A stretch of DNA of 64,000 bases, taken from assembly GCA_031308135.1 (NCBI GenBank), contig JAHLJT010008446.1:167256744-167320743 (forward strand), given 5' to 3'. Source of the DNA: Acheta domesticus. Lineage: Eukaryota; Arthropoda; Insecta; Orthoptera; Gryllidae. Both the position numbers and the translations under genes were made by a program. This document shows, piece after piece, positions 43,519 through 53,800 of this stretch. Numbering within the stretch: the first letter of the stretch is position 1; every line of letters starts with the position of its first letter. The notes below the pieces were generated by a model, which searched no databases, was not told the DNA's origin, and saw only the letters and a list, made by a program, of their open reading frames with translations.

Positions 43519-43837
43519 AATGGCATATGCTAATTGGTACCAGAAACTCGTATGCGAAAAAATAGCGGCCAGTTTCCATTGCAAGTCCTCCAAATAAAGC
43601 TTTGAAAAACACATATAAGTACTAGGAAAAAGATAGACGCCTCTACCGGTCCGTTTGGGCAGCCCTTACTCCGGGCGAGCTGGCGCGAGAGACCCCCAAG
43701 GTCACGGATGAGTCGGCCGGCCCGTCAGCGGCCCTGCAATAAACAAGGGCTGCGTACACGAAGTCTTGTAGACTACGTGGCTGCGTAGTTGCGCACCCAG
43801 TTCATCTTTCGCTGTTACAAAAGAAATAACATCTGCA

Positions 43838-44399
43838 ATGGCTACAGAGCAAGTTGTGTTAAATCCCGTTAACATAGTTGAGTTCGCCTTGTGTTACTTT
43901 CGTAACAAAGGTGTATCTTCGAAGGGAAGAGTAAATGAAAAAGAACGAGAAATGGGTCAATGTATTATCGAATTGATCGAAAATATTAGCACTGGAGTGG
44001 AGCATTACGAGGAATCGACCCTCGTTGTATGCGAAGGAAGTAATTGTGAATCAAGTGATAGTGACAGTGATACAGACTGCCAAAAGCATATTTCTACCAC
44101 GGGTGATGATATGGGAAAGTGTTTATTAGAATCAGATAGTGAATCTCCGGAAACTAGTGATTCTAAAGTCCTCCGCCAAATCTTGCCTTGCAAGATCAAA
44201 CCTTGCAAATCCTCCGGTTTGGTTTATTATACAAGCCGTTGTGAAAAATACAAATGGGAATGTTAGCATTAGCTACGAGTACAAGAAAAAAGCTGTGGAA
44301 TTCTGTTTGAGTGACGGCGGTAAGAAACGTTTTTCAATGTCAGAGAGACAACTATATTTGAGGAAAAAGCAAGTGGGAAAGCATGACAGCAAATCCTAG
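43838..44399 (+). pseudogene. Transposase N-terminal part of the 2.36-kb transposon
   Basis: Frame 43,838-44,266 starts MATEQVVLNPVNIVEFALCY and has an acidic Ser/Asp-rich stretch. A frameshift leads to NVSISYEYKKKAVEFCLSDG and MSERQLYLRKKQ (44,265-44,399), an HTH-like region that in related arthropod proteins precedes the DDE domain. The ATG at 43,838 follows a GC-rich stretch and fits a start. About 75 bases and a frame change separate this from the catalytic part. Confidence 0.7.
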
Positions 44400-44475
44400 T
44401 GAACACAAAAAAAAATTACGTATGAGAAACTTTGGTCTCGATTTGAACTAGTAAGAAGAACGAATCAAAATGTGA

Positions 44476-45510
44476 ATGATTAAGATCTGCGACAGTGGAC
44501 CCTGGAAATTTCACAAGAAACTGGCAGCAAAAATAAGGATTTTCCGCCTGTCACTCCTCGATCAATCTTTCAAAAAAGCACACAAAATTAAGAGCAGGAA
44601 AATAACAAAATTTGTATCACGCACTAACGTTCACGACGAAACACAAAAGGGTGTGGTTGTAGAAGAATTTCTCAAAAACGCCAAAGAGAGATTTTCACAT
44701 ACAGACCAAAGTGGATTTGAACGGGAAATGCGATCAAAACGGGCTTTGTCGTTTGTTGGTGGAAGTCATACACAGACAGTTGCTCCATCAGTTGGTGCAT
44801 TATCACACTCGTACACTATAATGCCAACAATAAGTATGGATGGATCTTTGTTGCCTATATTATTTATAGTACTGCAGGAACCAAAAGGATTTTTCGGCCC
44901 TGTTGTCTCCAAAATAATGTTTCAAGCCGAAAACATAATTGTTACGACTACAAAATCAAGAAAAATGGGAAAGATAGAGTTGAAACAGTGGTTTAAAGAA
45001 GCGTTCTTCCCATTTGTAAGTGAAAATTTTGCTCTGCTTTTAGATTCGTGGACCACGTACAATGTCAGAACTTGTATTGAAGATATTCCTCCAGGCAAGA
45101 CAATTGAATTGCTTCCCGGATACTTCCCAGATACTTCTCGGAACTACAGGAAAAATCCAACCACTGATAAGTTCTTCTTCCGACAGTGGAATGCAATGTA
45201 TGGCCGTTTATCAGAAAATATTGTGTCTCACAAGAGTATTAGTGCCATAGTTTCCGATAGAGACACAATTCTTCAATTGCAATCCTTCATTCATTTTCAA
45301 TTTCCATCTCCTCGTTTCCAAAATATGATAAAGCATTCGTAGTTTGCTACAAGGTATATAACAGAACGGCCTCCTGAATTTGTAGTGCCCGTCAACTAGT
45401 GCCTTGAAACTGTGAAAAACCAATGTGAAGAAGAATGTGACAATGAAGTTTTTATTCGTTGTGCGTGGAGCCGAAAACATTTGCTTTAATCATTCAGTGG
45501 AAACCAGTCA
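44476..45510 (+). pseudogene. DDE/D transposase of the 2.36-kb transposon
   Basis: Frame 44,476-45,342. Order: SRKITKFVSRTNVHDE (HTH end), SFVGGSHTQTV, TISMDGSLLPILFIVLQEPK (first Asp in SMDG), NFALLLDSWTTY (second Asp). A local double frameshift at 45,130-45,165 hides the GTTGKIQPL(D) block that carries the third acidic residue; FFFRQWNAMYGRLSENI resumes in frame. The end (45,421-45,490) has FIRCAW after a C...C pair. The layout recalls Tc1/pogo-like DDE proteins, but the TTA duplication fits those poorly, so the superfamily is left open. Confidence 0.78.
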
Positions 45511-45594
45511 TTTCTGCTTTTTATTCGTGCCGCACTAACTTGCGACGAGACACTGCTCCTGGCTTTCGCCTGCACGCCGGTTCGCCGCTGTGGC

Positions 45595-45635
45595 CCGCCT
45601 GTTCGGCCGGTCGGTCGGTCGGTCGGCCGGCCGCC
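45595..45635 (+). repeat. GC-rich (GGTC)n patch
   Basis: Five or so GGTC units grading into GGCC words, inside the right part of the 2.36-kb transposon. Confidence 0.8.
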
Positions 45636-45780
45636 CGCTCGACGCTGGTAGGGATGTCCAGCGGCGCCGCAACACTCCATTGCTAGCTAAGATTTTAGCT
45701 TAAATTTTGGAGCCTTGCAATGGAAACTGGCAGCTAATATTTTGGATATGGAATTCAGATAGTGCATTGCGTGTGTCATA

Positions 45781-45827
45781 AAAATTTCGAGGGGTGTTTC
45801 GACATGAAGGATCTGTTACTTCCCTTG
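45781..45827 (-). repeat. Right TIR of the 2.36-kb transposon
   Basis: Inverse of 43,472-43,518 at 46 of 47 positions, followed by TTA. Confidence 0.97.
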
Positions 45828-46131
45828 TTAGCAAACACTTTCAGATCATACATGTAGAACAAATGTGATACTGGCCTTTCATTACCATGGAGCTTGTAAC
45901 CAAAGTCAGGTTGCGACAACTGTCTAGATAGTGGGATCAAACTGATGCAAAACAGCAGAGGGGATAGTGAATCTCGTTGAAAAATACCCCCGTTGATCTG
46001 AATACTTCTGGTTTCTACTGCTTCCTTTCTGCTCTGTATTAGTAACCTGGTACTCCACGACTTCATGCTAGCCTTTCAAAATTCAATAAGTCTAGGATGA
46101 AATCGATGGATCTCCCGGGTCTTCAAAATCC
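45828..46131 (-). mobile_element. R4/Dong-like LINE, copy D continued (RT core)
   Basis: Continues copy D after the transposon. Minus frame 46,066-45,776 encodes GGIFQRDSLSPLLFCISLIP, LSRQLSQPDFGYKLHG, and HLFYMYDLKVFANK, where the catalytic box reads YMYD instead of YMDD. Its 5' edge abuts the long (ATT)n tract at 46,131. Confidence 0.9.
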
Positions 46132-46144
46132 AATTATTATTATG

Positions 46145-46201
<57 letters not shown>
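46132..46201 (+). repeat. (ATT)n microsatellite
   Basis: About 23 ATT units with a GATT interruption near 46,141. It separates the 5' edge of R4 copy D from a hAT end fragment that in its other copy (40,627-40,780) carries a short ATT tract at the same place. Confidence 0.97.
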
Positions 46202-46202
<1 letters not shown>

Positions 46203-46339
46203 TTCTTCTCAAAATACAGAAGCAAATAAATCTTTATACATAAATTAAAAGAATCGCGAAATAAAAATAATATAATTTTTTTTGCAATTTGTCCCAAGAT
46301 TGAGGGGGCAATTGCCCGCCCCCCAGAATTCCGCCTCTG
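46202..46339 (+). mobile_element. Right end of a hAT-like element
   Basis: ATTTCTTCTCAAAATACAGA...TTTGTCCCAAGATTG, a G-run/C-run hairpin and a terminal CCGCCTCTG, matching 40,640-40,780 throughout. Its left part has been replaced by the R4 insertion at the ATT tract. Confidence 0.85.
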
Positions 46340-46469
46340 CATAGATCATAATGCAGTTCCTAGATCCATGTCCAGAAGGTTAATAATTGTTTATCCACTC
46401 AACAGATTGAATTGCACCCACTGCCACTGAAGTTGCTAGATCCTCTTACCTACTATAAGCACTATCCTT

Positions 46470-47285
46470 GGGAAAAGTTTGAAAAAAAATTGGAGCCATT
46501 TTTGAGAAAATGGCGTTTGAGCGTCTCTGAAAACGCGGAATTTTGAGCCAGTTTTCAAGAAAACTGTCATGTTTTTGATTAACAACGAGAGACATGAGTG
46601 AAAAAATCATATTTTTGTAATTTTTTAAAAAAGAAAGAATAGAGTAATTTGTCATTGCACAATCTCTTCCCAAAATGCAAAGAAAAAATTAGAAGCAGTT
46701 TTCGAGTAAATCTTAGTTTTGTTATTTTTTATATTGCCTGTATTGCACGCAATATTGCGCGTAAACTACTAAAATTTTTAAAATTATCTACATGACTTTC
46801 ATGAAAGTACCATGGAGAATTAAATTACTTGAAAGAAAAATCAATTTTCTAGTTGTAGAAAGTCACCGAAAAAAATTCCAACTTTCCAAAATTTCGAAAT
46901 TTCAGAGTTAACAGTAAAAATTCCATCTACGCCACCTTTATAAGAGTATTTAACTCAATTCTTACAACATATTTAAAGAGAAAATTTGAAGCCATTTGTG
47001 AGACAATTTTGAAAATTCCCCAGGGGCATCATGTAAAGTGCCCCCAAATTTTAAATGATTTTTTCAAAATCGCAGCACTTCGAGTCGAGCCAGATCGACC
47101 GGGCAATATCCATTTTGGAAAAAATCCTACGCATGGTTTAGGCGCTAGTGGTGTTTACAGAGAGACAGAAAGACGGACGGACGGACAGCCGTTTTGAAGA
47201 AAAAACTTTTTCGGTATCAGGGGACCTCAAAACGTGTATTTCCGTTGAAATCTCGAAATCAAAAAACGTATGTCGTAATTTATAT
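46470..47285 (-). repeat. Hairpin/CTAGTGGTGC-family arm (reverse)
   Basis: AT-rich body with repeated AAATTGGAGCC, GAGAAAATGGCGTTTGAGC and AACGCGGAATTTTGAGCC words, and a GACGGACGGACGGAC run at 47,173. Its last part (47,150-47,285) is the inverse of 49,265-49,395. Non-coding. Confidence 0.75.
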
Positions 47286-49207
47286 TTTTTGGTCTTGTAC
47301 TTACATGATTGAACTCGTGATGCTACTCTGACCATCCGTTTTCCCTCCGAAAGCTCAGGAAAACGTGGCACATTTATCGCCCGCACGAAGAGCATCGGTA
47401 CTCATAGCGCGCGCCGCACAGACAGAAGAGAGCTACTGATTATTTCTCATAGTTATCACAAGCGTTCACTAGAATCGCTTGGCTAGGGTAACAGCGAGAC
47501 ACACAGCACATCCCGTTCCTTTTCGAAGCGTGTCGGCAAACAGCGAGGTTGAATAGACGTAGCGTGTCAACGTGGACGCCATCAATCCAGACGAAGAAAA
47601 GGCATCAAGAGCTCTTCAAAGACAAAAGGAAGAGGTAATTAATTCTTTGAATTAGTGCGAAGAGAATTACTATTTCAGGATTAATTAACAAGATGTTTTA
47701 AGAACAGTGGGAAGAGGGAAAGGAGCCCTGTCACTTATAATTGATTAGAATCAAACATGTCATTTTTATATCCTTCTTTTTCAGCTTTTCTTTTTTGTTC
47801 TTTATTCTCTTTATATGCTCTTCGCTTATTATATTGAATTGAATTCTACTGGATATAACTGGAAAATACTAGCGGCATATGGTTAAAAAATTTATTTTGG
47901 CAAAAGACGAATATTTAACCACACCGTTGGCCCAGAGAGAGTTCTACTGCATGGGAGCTTTGGTAACGGTACCCGACCAGCGGAGCGAGCAGCGAGATGA
48001 AACACCCAGCATCAAGGTCACCGAAGTCGCCACTGCACGAGTTTCAGAGGACGGCGAACGAAACCCCGTATTGAAAAGGATTTCAAAGTAAGAAAGTTCC
48101 TTTTACAAACGTTCTAGTGCCCAGAACTCGTTTAACGAAGCAGATAAAGTAATTCTGTGTAAACTGAGAAAAATATTTAATGTTCAGCTAGTTAGAGAAG
48201 AGAGTAATTTTTTTTATAACTTACAGAATCAATCTTTCTTTATCCTTATTCTTGATAAAAATAAAAACAGTAAAAACTTAATTTTTGTGTTACATGAAAG
48301 AGAATATAAATGGTACCAAAGAATGTGTGAAGACGTAGTAAAATTTTGATTTGATGAGAAAGACAGTGTAAATTAGTAAAGTAGCAAAGAGAAGGGTGTA
48401 TAGATTTAAGAATTTTCTTGTGTATTCTATTTTCAGCAATTGGCAGCGTATTTTGTGTTTTTCTATGTATTTATGAGTGTCAAGTGTATAAGATTTCTCT
48501 GCCACAAACTTTTTCATCTCAAGATTATAGTAAGGTTTTTAAAAAATCTGAGTTTTAATCTGAATGATTCGCGAGACCGTAGTGTAGAGAACCAACGTCC
48601 TTGATCCCACCAATTTCAATTTTTTTTATGTGGCCCACCGTCATCCGAACGTAGCACACGATCTCCGCGTAGCTCTCCATCGCGCTGCATCTAACGAACT
48701 TGGCGCCAGTCGCCAATCTAACGCTCCCAGCTCAAGAAGTTCCCGTGTCTGGGGGTGCATGGGGTTGTATGAGCACGGGTCACGTGACACTGATGACGTG
48801 AGGGTCGTTTCAGTGTTGCAGATCTTTTGCAAAACACCGTCTCCGACAGCGCCGAGTTCGGTTCCTGCTGACTGCAGTCCATTCTTTGGCTGCTGAGTCG
48901 TCAGCAGGCCGACCAAAACCACCCGTCCGGACTGTGTCACCGTGACCCGAATAACTCATACCCATGCGTTTACTGAATATGTTTTTGTAAATGTAAACAA
49001 ATATTCCTCCTGTGACAATAACAACATTCTTGTCACAGTGACCAGTTTCAACCCCAAACCACTGGCAAATTCCCTAAGCGAGCGAGTACAAAAAATTGAC
49101 ATTTGGGGTAATATTTACAATAATTCGAGAAAATGTTGTAAAACAAAATATTTAGAAAACTTTTCAATTAACGCGATGATAAACGTTTCGTTTTTGTGCA
49201 ATAGATA
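47286..49207. other. Stretch between inverted arms; no firm gene
   Basis: About 1.9 kb between an inverted pair of family arms. 47,574-47,632 reads NPDEEKASRALQRQKEE and ends GAG|GTAATT, exon-like, but has no start codon and no partner exon. 48,625-48,945 is GC-rich with no recognisable protein. Frames at 47,879-48,091 and 48,290-48,517 match nothing I know. Confidence 0.4.
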
Positions 49208-49979
49208 CTTTTATTTTCTCGTATACGTACGTATAAACGGAGTAGTATACCTAGTATAGAGAAAGTTATGTAATGCTGCGGAAAATCGATTTCGAGATTT
49301 CAACGGAAATACACGCATTGGAGACAACTGATACTGATACTTTCTTTTTCAAAACATCCGTCCGTCTGTCTGCCCGTCTGTGAGCACCATAAGCGCCTAA
49401 ATCATAAGTAGGTTTTTTCCAAGATGGATATTCCTCTGTCGATCTGGCTCTATTCGAGGCGCTGAAATTTCGAAAAACATTCTTTAAAATTTGGGGGTAC
49501 TTTATATGAAGCCCCTGTGACTTTTTCAAAATTGTCTCAAGAGTGGCTCGAAATTTATTTTTGAATTTCTTGTAAGAATAAATTAAAATATACTCATAAA
49601 GGTGACATAGTCCCATTTTTAGTTTTAAATCTAGATTTTCAAAAATTTTGTAAGTTGGAATTTTTCGGTGTCTTCCTACAACTAGAAAATTGAAGATAGA
49701 GATTTTTCGTTCAAGTACATTTTTTCTCCATATTTCCTTCATGAAGGTCGTGTACAGTTTTTCGAAAATTATAGTTTTCGCACAATATTGTATGCTATAT
49801 GGGCAATATTTAAAAGAAACAAGATTTATTCGAAAATTGCTCCAAATTATTTCTTTAAAATTTGGGTACATTTTATTACATGCAGTCTATACGATGCCAT
49901 TAACGCCATATTGCTCTATTCTTTTGCTTATACTAAAATTACAAAAATTTTTTTTTTTTTCCTTTTTCTCGTTAACATT
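49208..49979 (+). repeat. Hairpin-ended repeat, copy 3
   Basis: Hairpin TTTTCTCGTATACGTACGTATAAACGG...TAGTATAGAGAAAG (about 49,214-49,266), then GTTATGTAATGCTGCGG, an inverse of the 47,150-47,285 segment, CCGTCCGTCTGTCTG near 49,358 and AT-rich body. The stems differ from copy 2 but the fold is kept (TTCTC pairs with GAGAA). Interrupted at its far end by the SINE. Confidence 0.8.
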
Positions 49980-49986
49980 TACAATA

Positions 49987-50339
49987 CCTCAAGGGGATTC
50001 GATGGTATGACGGTCAGCGTATCGGGTATGTTGTACCCAAGATTGCGGGTTCAAACCCGATCGAAGCCGTGGATTTTTTAAGGGCGAAAAAATCCTTCGT
50101 ACGCATTCCTTCGGAGGGGAAGTAAAGCCGGCTGTCCCATGTTAGTAGATTTACTGCATGTAAAAGAATCTAAAGCATTAATGATGCCTCTGAGCTAAAT
50201 TCAAAATCGCCTTTTTTGGTCGCCCGAGATACCTTCTTTCTCCGCTAGGTGAAAGGAGCGTAGCGAAATTTGCGTGGTCAGACGGAAGAGTGGGCCTAAT
50301 GGCCCGAGTCCCGCCACGTAAAATAAGACATTAACTAAC
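49987..50339 (+). mobile_element. tRNA-derived SINE with LINE-type tail
   Basis: 353 bp flanked by TACAATA on both sides (49,980-49,986 and 50,340-50,346). The head has an A-box-like GGTATGACGGTCAGCGTATC and a B box GCGGGTTCAAACCCGATC. The body has CTTCGGAGGGGAAGTAAAGC and GTCCCATGTTAGTAGATTTA. The tail GGCCTAATGGCCCGAGTCCCGCC then GTAAAATAAGACATTAACTA resembles the 3' end of the LINE at 3669-4482. Removing it restores a sequence similar to the uninterrupted copy near 58,960, which confirms the insertion. Confidence 0.92.
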
Positions 50340-50346
50340 TACAATA

Positions 50347-50746
50347 GCGTCAATCTGTTAACATTATTGTATTTATAAGTACATGTGCTTTAAATAATGT
50401 CATATATAGTTTCTCGAAAACTCAACAGTTTTCTGTGAAAATGGACTAAAATTCCGCATTTGCAGAATTGCCGAAACGCCATTTTCTCAAATATTTCTCC
50501 AAATTTTTCAATGAAAATTGCCATTTAAGATGATATTTTATTGGTTTTTCAATATTCTTAAAGTAATATTTCGGTGCTACTATTAGGAAATCGAAAAATT
50601 GAGAAAATGTCAAAAAAAATGTTTTTTGGCGGCGATTGATGACAGCTGGCGAGAGTATGCGGCAAGTCAGTATAGCTGGACCTGACCAAAGAAAATTGAA
50701 AACCAATTACGAGCAAGTCTGTGCCATCCTGTAGCACCTCTAGTTT
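50347..50746 (-). repeat. CTAGTGGTGC-family arm
   Basis: AAAACTCAACAGTTTTCTGT, CGAAACGCCATTTTCTC, GGCGGCGATTGATGAC, then GTGCCATCCTGTAGCACCTCTAG. Parallel to 38,130-38,786 and continuous with the 49,208 copy once the SINE is removed. Confidence 0.75.
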
Positions 50747-50859
50747 ATTCTATGTGTGATTAAAACACTTACCTTTTTCTGCATTATTTTAATATTTGGG
50801 CTCCAATTATCTTGGCCGAAATTAAGCTTTTGGAATATCGGGGGAATTGAATTCCTTTC

Positions 50860-51809
50860 CACTGTGGAGAATTTTGGCAAAAGAATTTCCATAGTTTTTG
50901 AAAAAAATTAGTCTCAAAGTTTCAGAAAATTTGCCACTTTCATTTCCCTTTCACTCAACTACAATTTCAAAAACCATCTTTTGTGATACTTTGAAACTTA
51001 TGTGTTAAGAAACGCATTGAACAATGAAACACATCTGTAATGTAAATTTACGACGTGAGAGACAAATAAAAACAACACATTTTCGTAATTTTGAAAAAAC
51101 AACGAATACAGCAATATGGTGTTTATGCCATCTTATGGAATGCATTTAGCACTATCCCTACCAAAAATTTAAAGAAAAAATTTCGAGCCTTTTTGAGAAA
51201 ATCGTATTTCATAAGATCTTATTTTATAAGTTTTTGTAAGATTTATATATTTGTTATTTTTTAATATTGCAAATATTCGAAACGCTTCTAGCAATAGTGC
51301 GCGAGAACTACTAAAATTTTGAAAAAAATTTACGTGATTTTAATGAAAGAAGTAATTAAGGAGAAAAAAACTTAACTTGAAAGAAAAATATCTGCAATTT
51401 TGTAGTTGTAGGAAGACGCCGAAAAAATTCAATCTTTAGCAATTTTGAAAAATTCAGAATTATGAGTGATCATCGGACCAAGTCCACCTCTATAAGTGTT
51501 TTTTACTCTATTCAAACAAGAAATTTAAAGAAAAAATATGGAGAAATTTTTGAGACAATTTTGAAAATGTCCCAAGAGCCTGATGTAAAGTATCCCCAAA
51601 ATGAATGTTTTTCTTTCTCGTCTTCAGAATACTTCGTAAGAAGATAAAGTTAAGAACGCCAGAAAACTGAATTTTCGCCAGAAAAACTCTTATTGTCGGG
51701 CTCTGGTGATGAAAAAGTGGATATATACTGTTGCTAAATTTAGGAAAAAAAATCCTCTAACTCGTGGTTTAGCCAAAATCCATGTTTTGATGGCAATTGA
51801 TACCGAAAC
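50860..51809 (+). repeat. AT-rich family segment with terminal hairpin
   Basis: Repeated AAAATTTAAAGAAAAAAT(TT)GGAG words at 51,160 and 51,515. A degenerate hairpin at 51,605-51,645 (TTTCTTTCTCGTC...AAGAAGATAAAG) is followed by a body ending GATACCGAAAC, the family order. Non-coding. Confidence 0.7.
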
Positions 51810-52046
51810 TATACTGCGATTTTTCTAACTTTGCCCCTCAACGCCCATTTCCGCGATGGAATATGTCACTGTATTTCACATCTTTCTCAGTTGTGCCGCT
51901 AAATTTCGCATGATCGCGACCGTATGAAGCAGTGCTTGTGATCATGCGACTTCTACCAGCAAGACCGAGAATGTCGCGAAATGAAGTGTGATATTCCATT
52001 GCGGCCATAGGGCCATGAGAGGCAGAGTTAGAAAAATTGTACTATA
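51810..52046. mobile_element. Palindromic MITE, copy 3
   Basis: Ends TACTGCGATTTTTCTAACTT and (inverse) TAGTACAATTTTTCTAACTC, TA on both sides. It lies exactly at the TA of a CTAGTGGTGC terminus: the sequence after it reads GTGGTGCTATAGAATGGCAC. The insertion is therefore later than that element. Confidence 0.9.
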
Positions 52047-52860
52047 GTGGTGCTATAGAATGGCACATACTTTCCCGTATTCGTTTTCTAATTCCTTGGG
52101 TCTGGGCTAGCTTTCCGGAATTGCTACATACTCGTGCCAGCTGCCATCTATCGCCGCCCAAAGTATTTTTTTGACATTTTCTTAATATTTTGGTTTCTTA
52201 ATAATTGAACGGAAATAATATTTTAAGAATATTAAAGAACAGTAAAACCTCATCGTAAATGGTAATTTTCTTTGAAAAATTTGGAGCCGTTTTTAAGAAA
52301 ATGGCGTTCAAGTGCTACAGTAAATTCAAAAATTGATGTTCTTTTTCACAGGAATCTTACATGATTTCGAAAAATTCATTAGAAGTCATTTGAAGCATTT
52401 TAACTCACAAATACAACAGTGTATTGCTGTAAATGCTGTAAATGCTGTAAATGAAATTGCTGTAAATAAAATTGCTGTAAATGAACATATTAATTGTGTG
52501 AAAGGTCTTACAAAAAAATTACATCAGTGTAATATTTGAAAAAAATTCTCCAAAATGAACTTTACGTCTTATTAAAGAGTACAATTTGCACTATCCATTT
52601 GAAAAGTTTGAAGAACAAACCATTTTGGCCGTTTGGAGCCGTTTCGAGAAAATGGCGTTTGATCGTTTTTGAAAATGCGAAATGTTGAGCCCATTTTCAC
52701 AGAAAACAGTTGAGTTTCCAAGAAACGTCTTCTGACATTATATAAAGCACACGTGTATTCATAAATACAATAATGTTGACAAATCGCCGTTAATGTAAAT
52801 ATAAAGAAACAAGGAGTAATAATAGACATCGCCTTACTATTATCCCACAACATCAAGCAG
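52047..52860 (+). repeat. CTAGTGGTGC-family segment
   Basis: GTGGTGCTATAGAATGGCACATACTTTCCCG opens it; the body (to 52,330) is the inverse of 50,400-50,746. 52,590-52,740 has another ATTTTGGCCGTTTGGAGCC word set. A short TGCTGTAAA tandem lies inside at 52,425-52,482. Confidence 0.7.
52425..52482 (+). repeat. TGCTGTAAA short tandem repeat
   Basis: Five TGCTGTAAA/T units with 3- to 8-base spacers. Confidence 0.85.
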
Positions 52861-52994
52861 AAAGAAATAGAAAACTAGTGGTGCTTCCAACGCACATACT
52901 TTCTCGCACTGCTTCTATATGGTCCTAAATGCTATTCCACTACTTCATAAACCAGTAAAAGTGTTTTCTACCAGCAAACTTTTCCGTTCGGAGA

Positions 52995-53060
52995 TCCGAA
53001 ATCCGATCCTCAAATTTAAAGAACCGGCACTTATACCACTATGCCACTCTAGCACCGTCT
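52995..53060 (-). repeat. tRNA-like module, distal type
   Basis: Minus strand: GAGTGGCATAGTGGTATAAG then GAGGATCGGATTTCGGATCT, A- and B-box-like words 33 bases apart. Counterpart of the module at 56,850-56,920 (plus). Not a functional tRNA; no closed cloverleaf. Confidence 0.5.
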
Positions 53061-53355
53061 GGGGCGAACAGAGCCATAAAAAGAATCAAATCGAGCTATA
53101 AAGTGGTAAATGCATGATCAAGAAACAATTGATATGATGGTACAAATCTAAGAAGAGACGTGAAAAATCGTTAAAAGGTAAAAATTTGATAATCGTTAAA
53201 AGTTAAATCGTTAAAAGTTAAAAATTTGACACTTCCAGTTCATTTATCGTAATTATCAATATCTGTGATTCAAATGGCTTCACATGGTTTTCAATAAAGT
53301 TTCTAGAATTCTCGATTATTTTCTGTGACAATAGAGAATTTTGACTAATAATATT

Positions 53356-53444
53356 CCACGACCAGGACTCGAACCGACGAAGCTTCCTTCGGAGAGCTGT
53401 GCCAATGCTCGCTGAATACGACTGCGACCACAAGGGCTATGCTG
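53356..53444 (-). repeat. tRNA-like module, class II-like
   Basis: Minus strand: TTGTGGTCGCAGTCGTATTC, then an insert with CTCTCCGAAGGAAGCTTCG (a possible variable arm), then CGGTTCGAGTCCTGGTCG (B box). Size suits a Leu/Ser-type tRNA ancestor. Confidence 0.6.
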
Positions 53445-53652
53445 ATATTTACACCTGTATAATAGTAATAAATGTATGGTGGTTTCATTTCTCGCATTAG
53501 AAGGCCGAAAAATCCAGAGAATGTAAAAAAATGTCCTTTGGGCGCTCAAAGAAGGTATCTGGGAAGATCATCATTCATAAAAGAAAAACTAGTTCAATTT
53601 AGAGATCGAAGTTCTGCGAGAAAGTCTGTGTCATTCTATAGCACCACTAGTT

Positions 53653-53800
53653 TTTCTAAATTTAGCAACAGGTTATGTCCACTTTTTCGTTACAGACCCC
53701 AGCTATAAGAGTTTTTCTGTCGAAAATTCCCCGTTTTCCGGCGCACGATTACATAACTTTCTCTTCTTACGAAGTATTCATAAAGCGAGAAGGTAATAAT
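53653..53800 (+). repeat. Hairpin-terminal segment
   Basis: TTTTTCTAAATTTAGCAACA, CGTTACAGACCCCAGCTATA and GATTACATAACTTTCTCTTC followed by TTACGAAGTATTCATAAAGC, the same order as 3005-3145. The hairpin carries two stem changes relative to 3105-3143. Confidence 0.8.

Larger units (their letters stand above)
43472..45827 (+). mobile_element. 2.36-kb DNA transposon with 47-bp TIRs
   Basis: TIRs 43,472-43,518 and 45,781-45,827 start CAAGGGAAGTAACAGATCCT and match at 46 of 47 positions. A second inverted block (GGCCAGTTTCCATTGCAAG / CTTGCAATGGAAACTGGC) lies just inside. TTA flanks both ends, and R4 copy D continues across, so the insertion and its 3-bp duplication are well supported. It encodes a two-part transposase on plus. 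The GC-rich patches at 43,640-43,700 and 45,540-45,665 lie near the ends. Confidence 0.95.
52874..53652. mobile_element. TIR element with tRNA-like modules (CTAGTGGTGC family)
   Basis: Starts AACTAGTGGTGCTTCCAACG (same as at 1245) and ends GAAAGTCTGTGTCATTCTATAGCACCACTAG. Interior homology to 1247-1530 and, in inverse, to the right part of 56,281-57,027. Contains two tRNA-like modules on minus. No transposase, so non-autonomous. Confidence 0.75.

Noticed and set aside
44005..44208. 67-residue minus-strand gene in the 2.36-kb transposon
   Set aside because: Shadow of the acidic Ser/Asp stretch of the transposase frame on plus.
48785..48830. Hammerhead ribozyme (ACACTGATGACG)
   Set aside because: CTGATGA is present but no GAAA box follows at the right distance and stems do not form.
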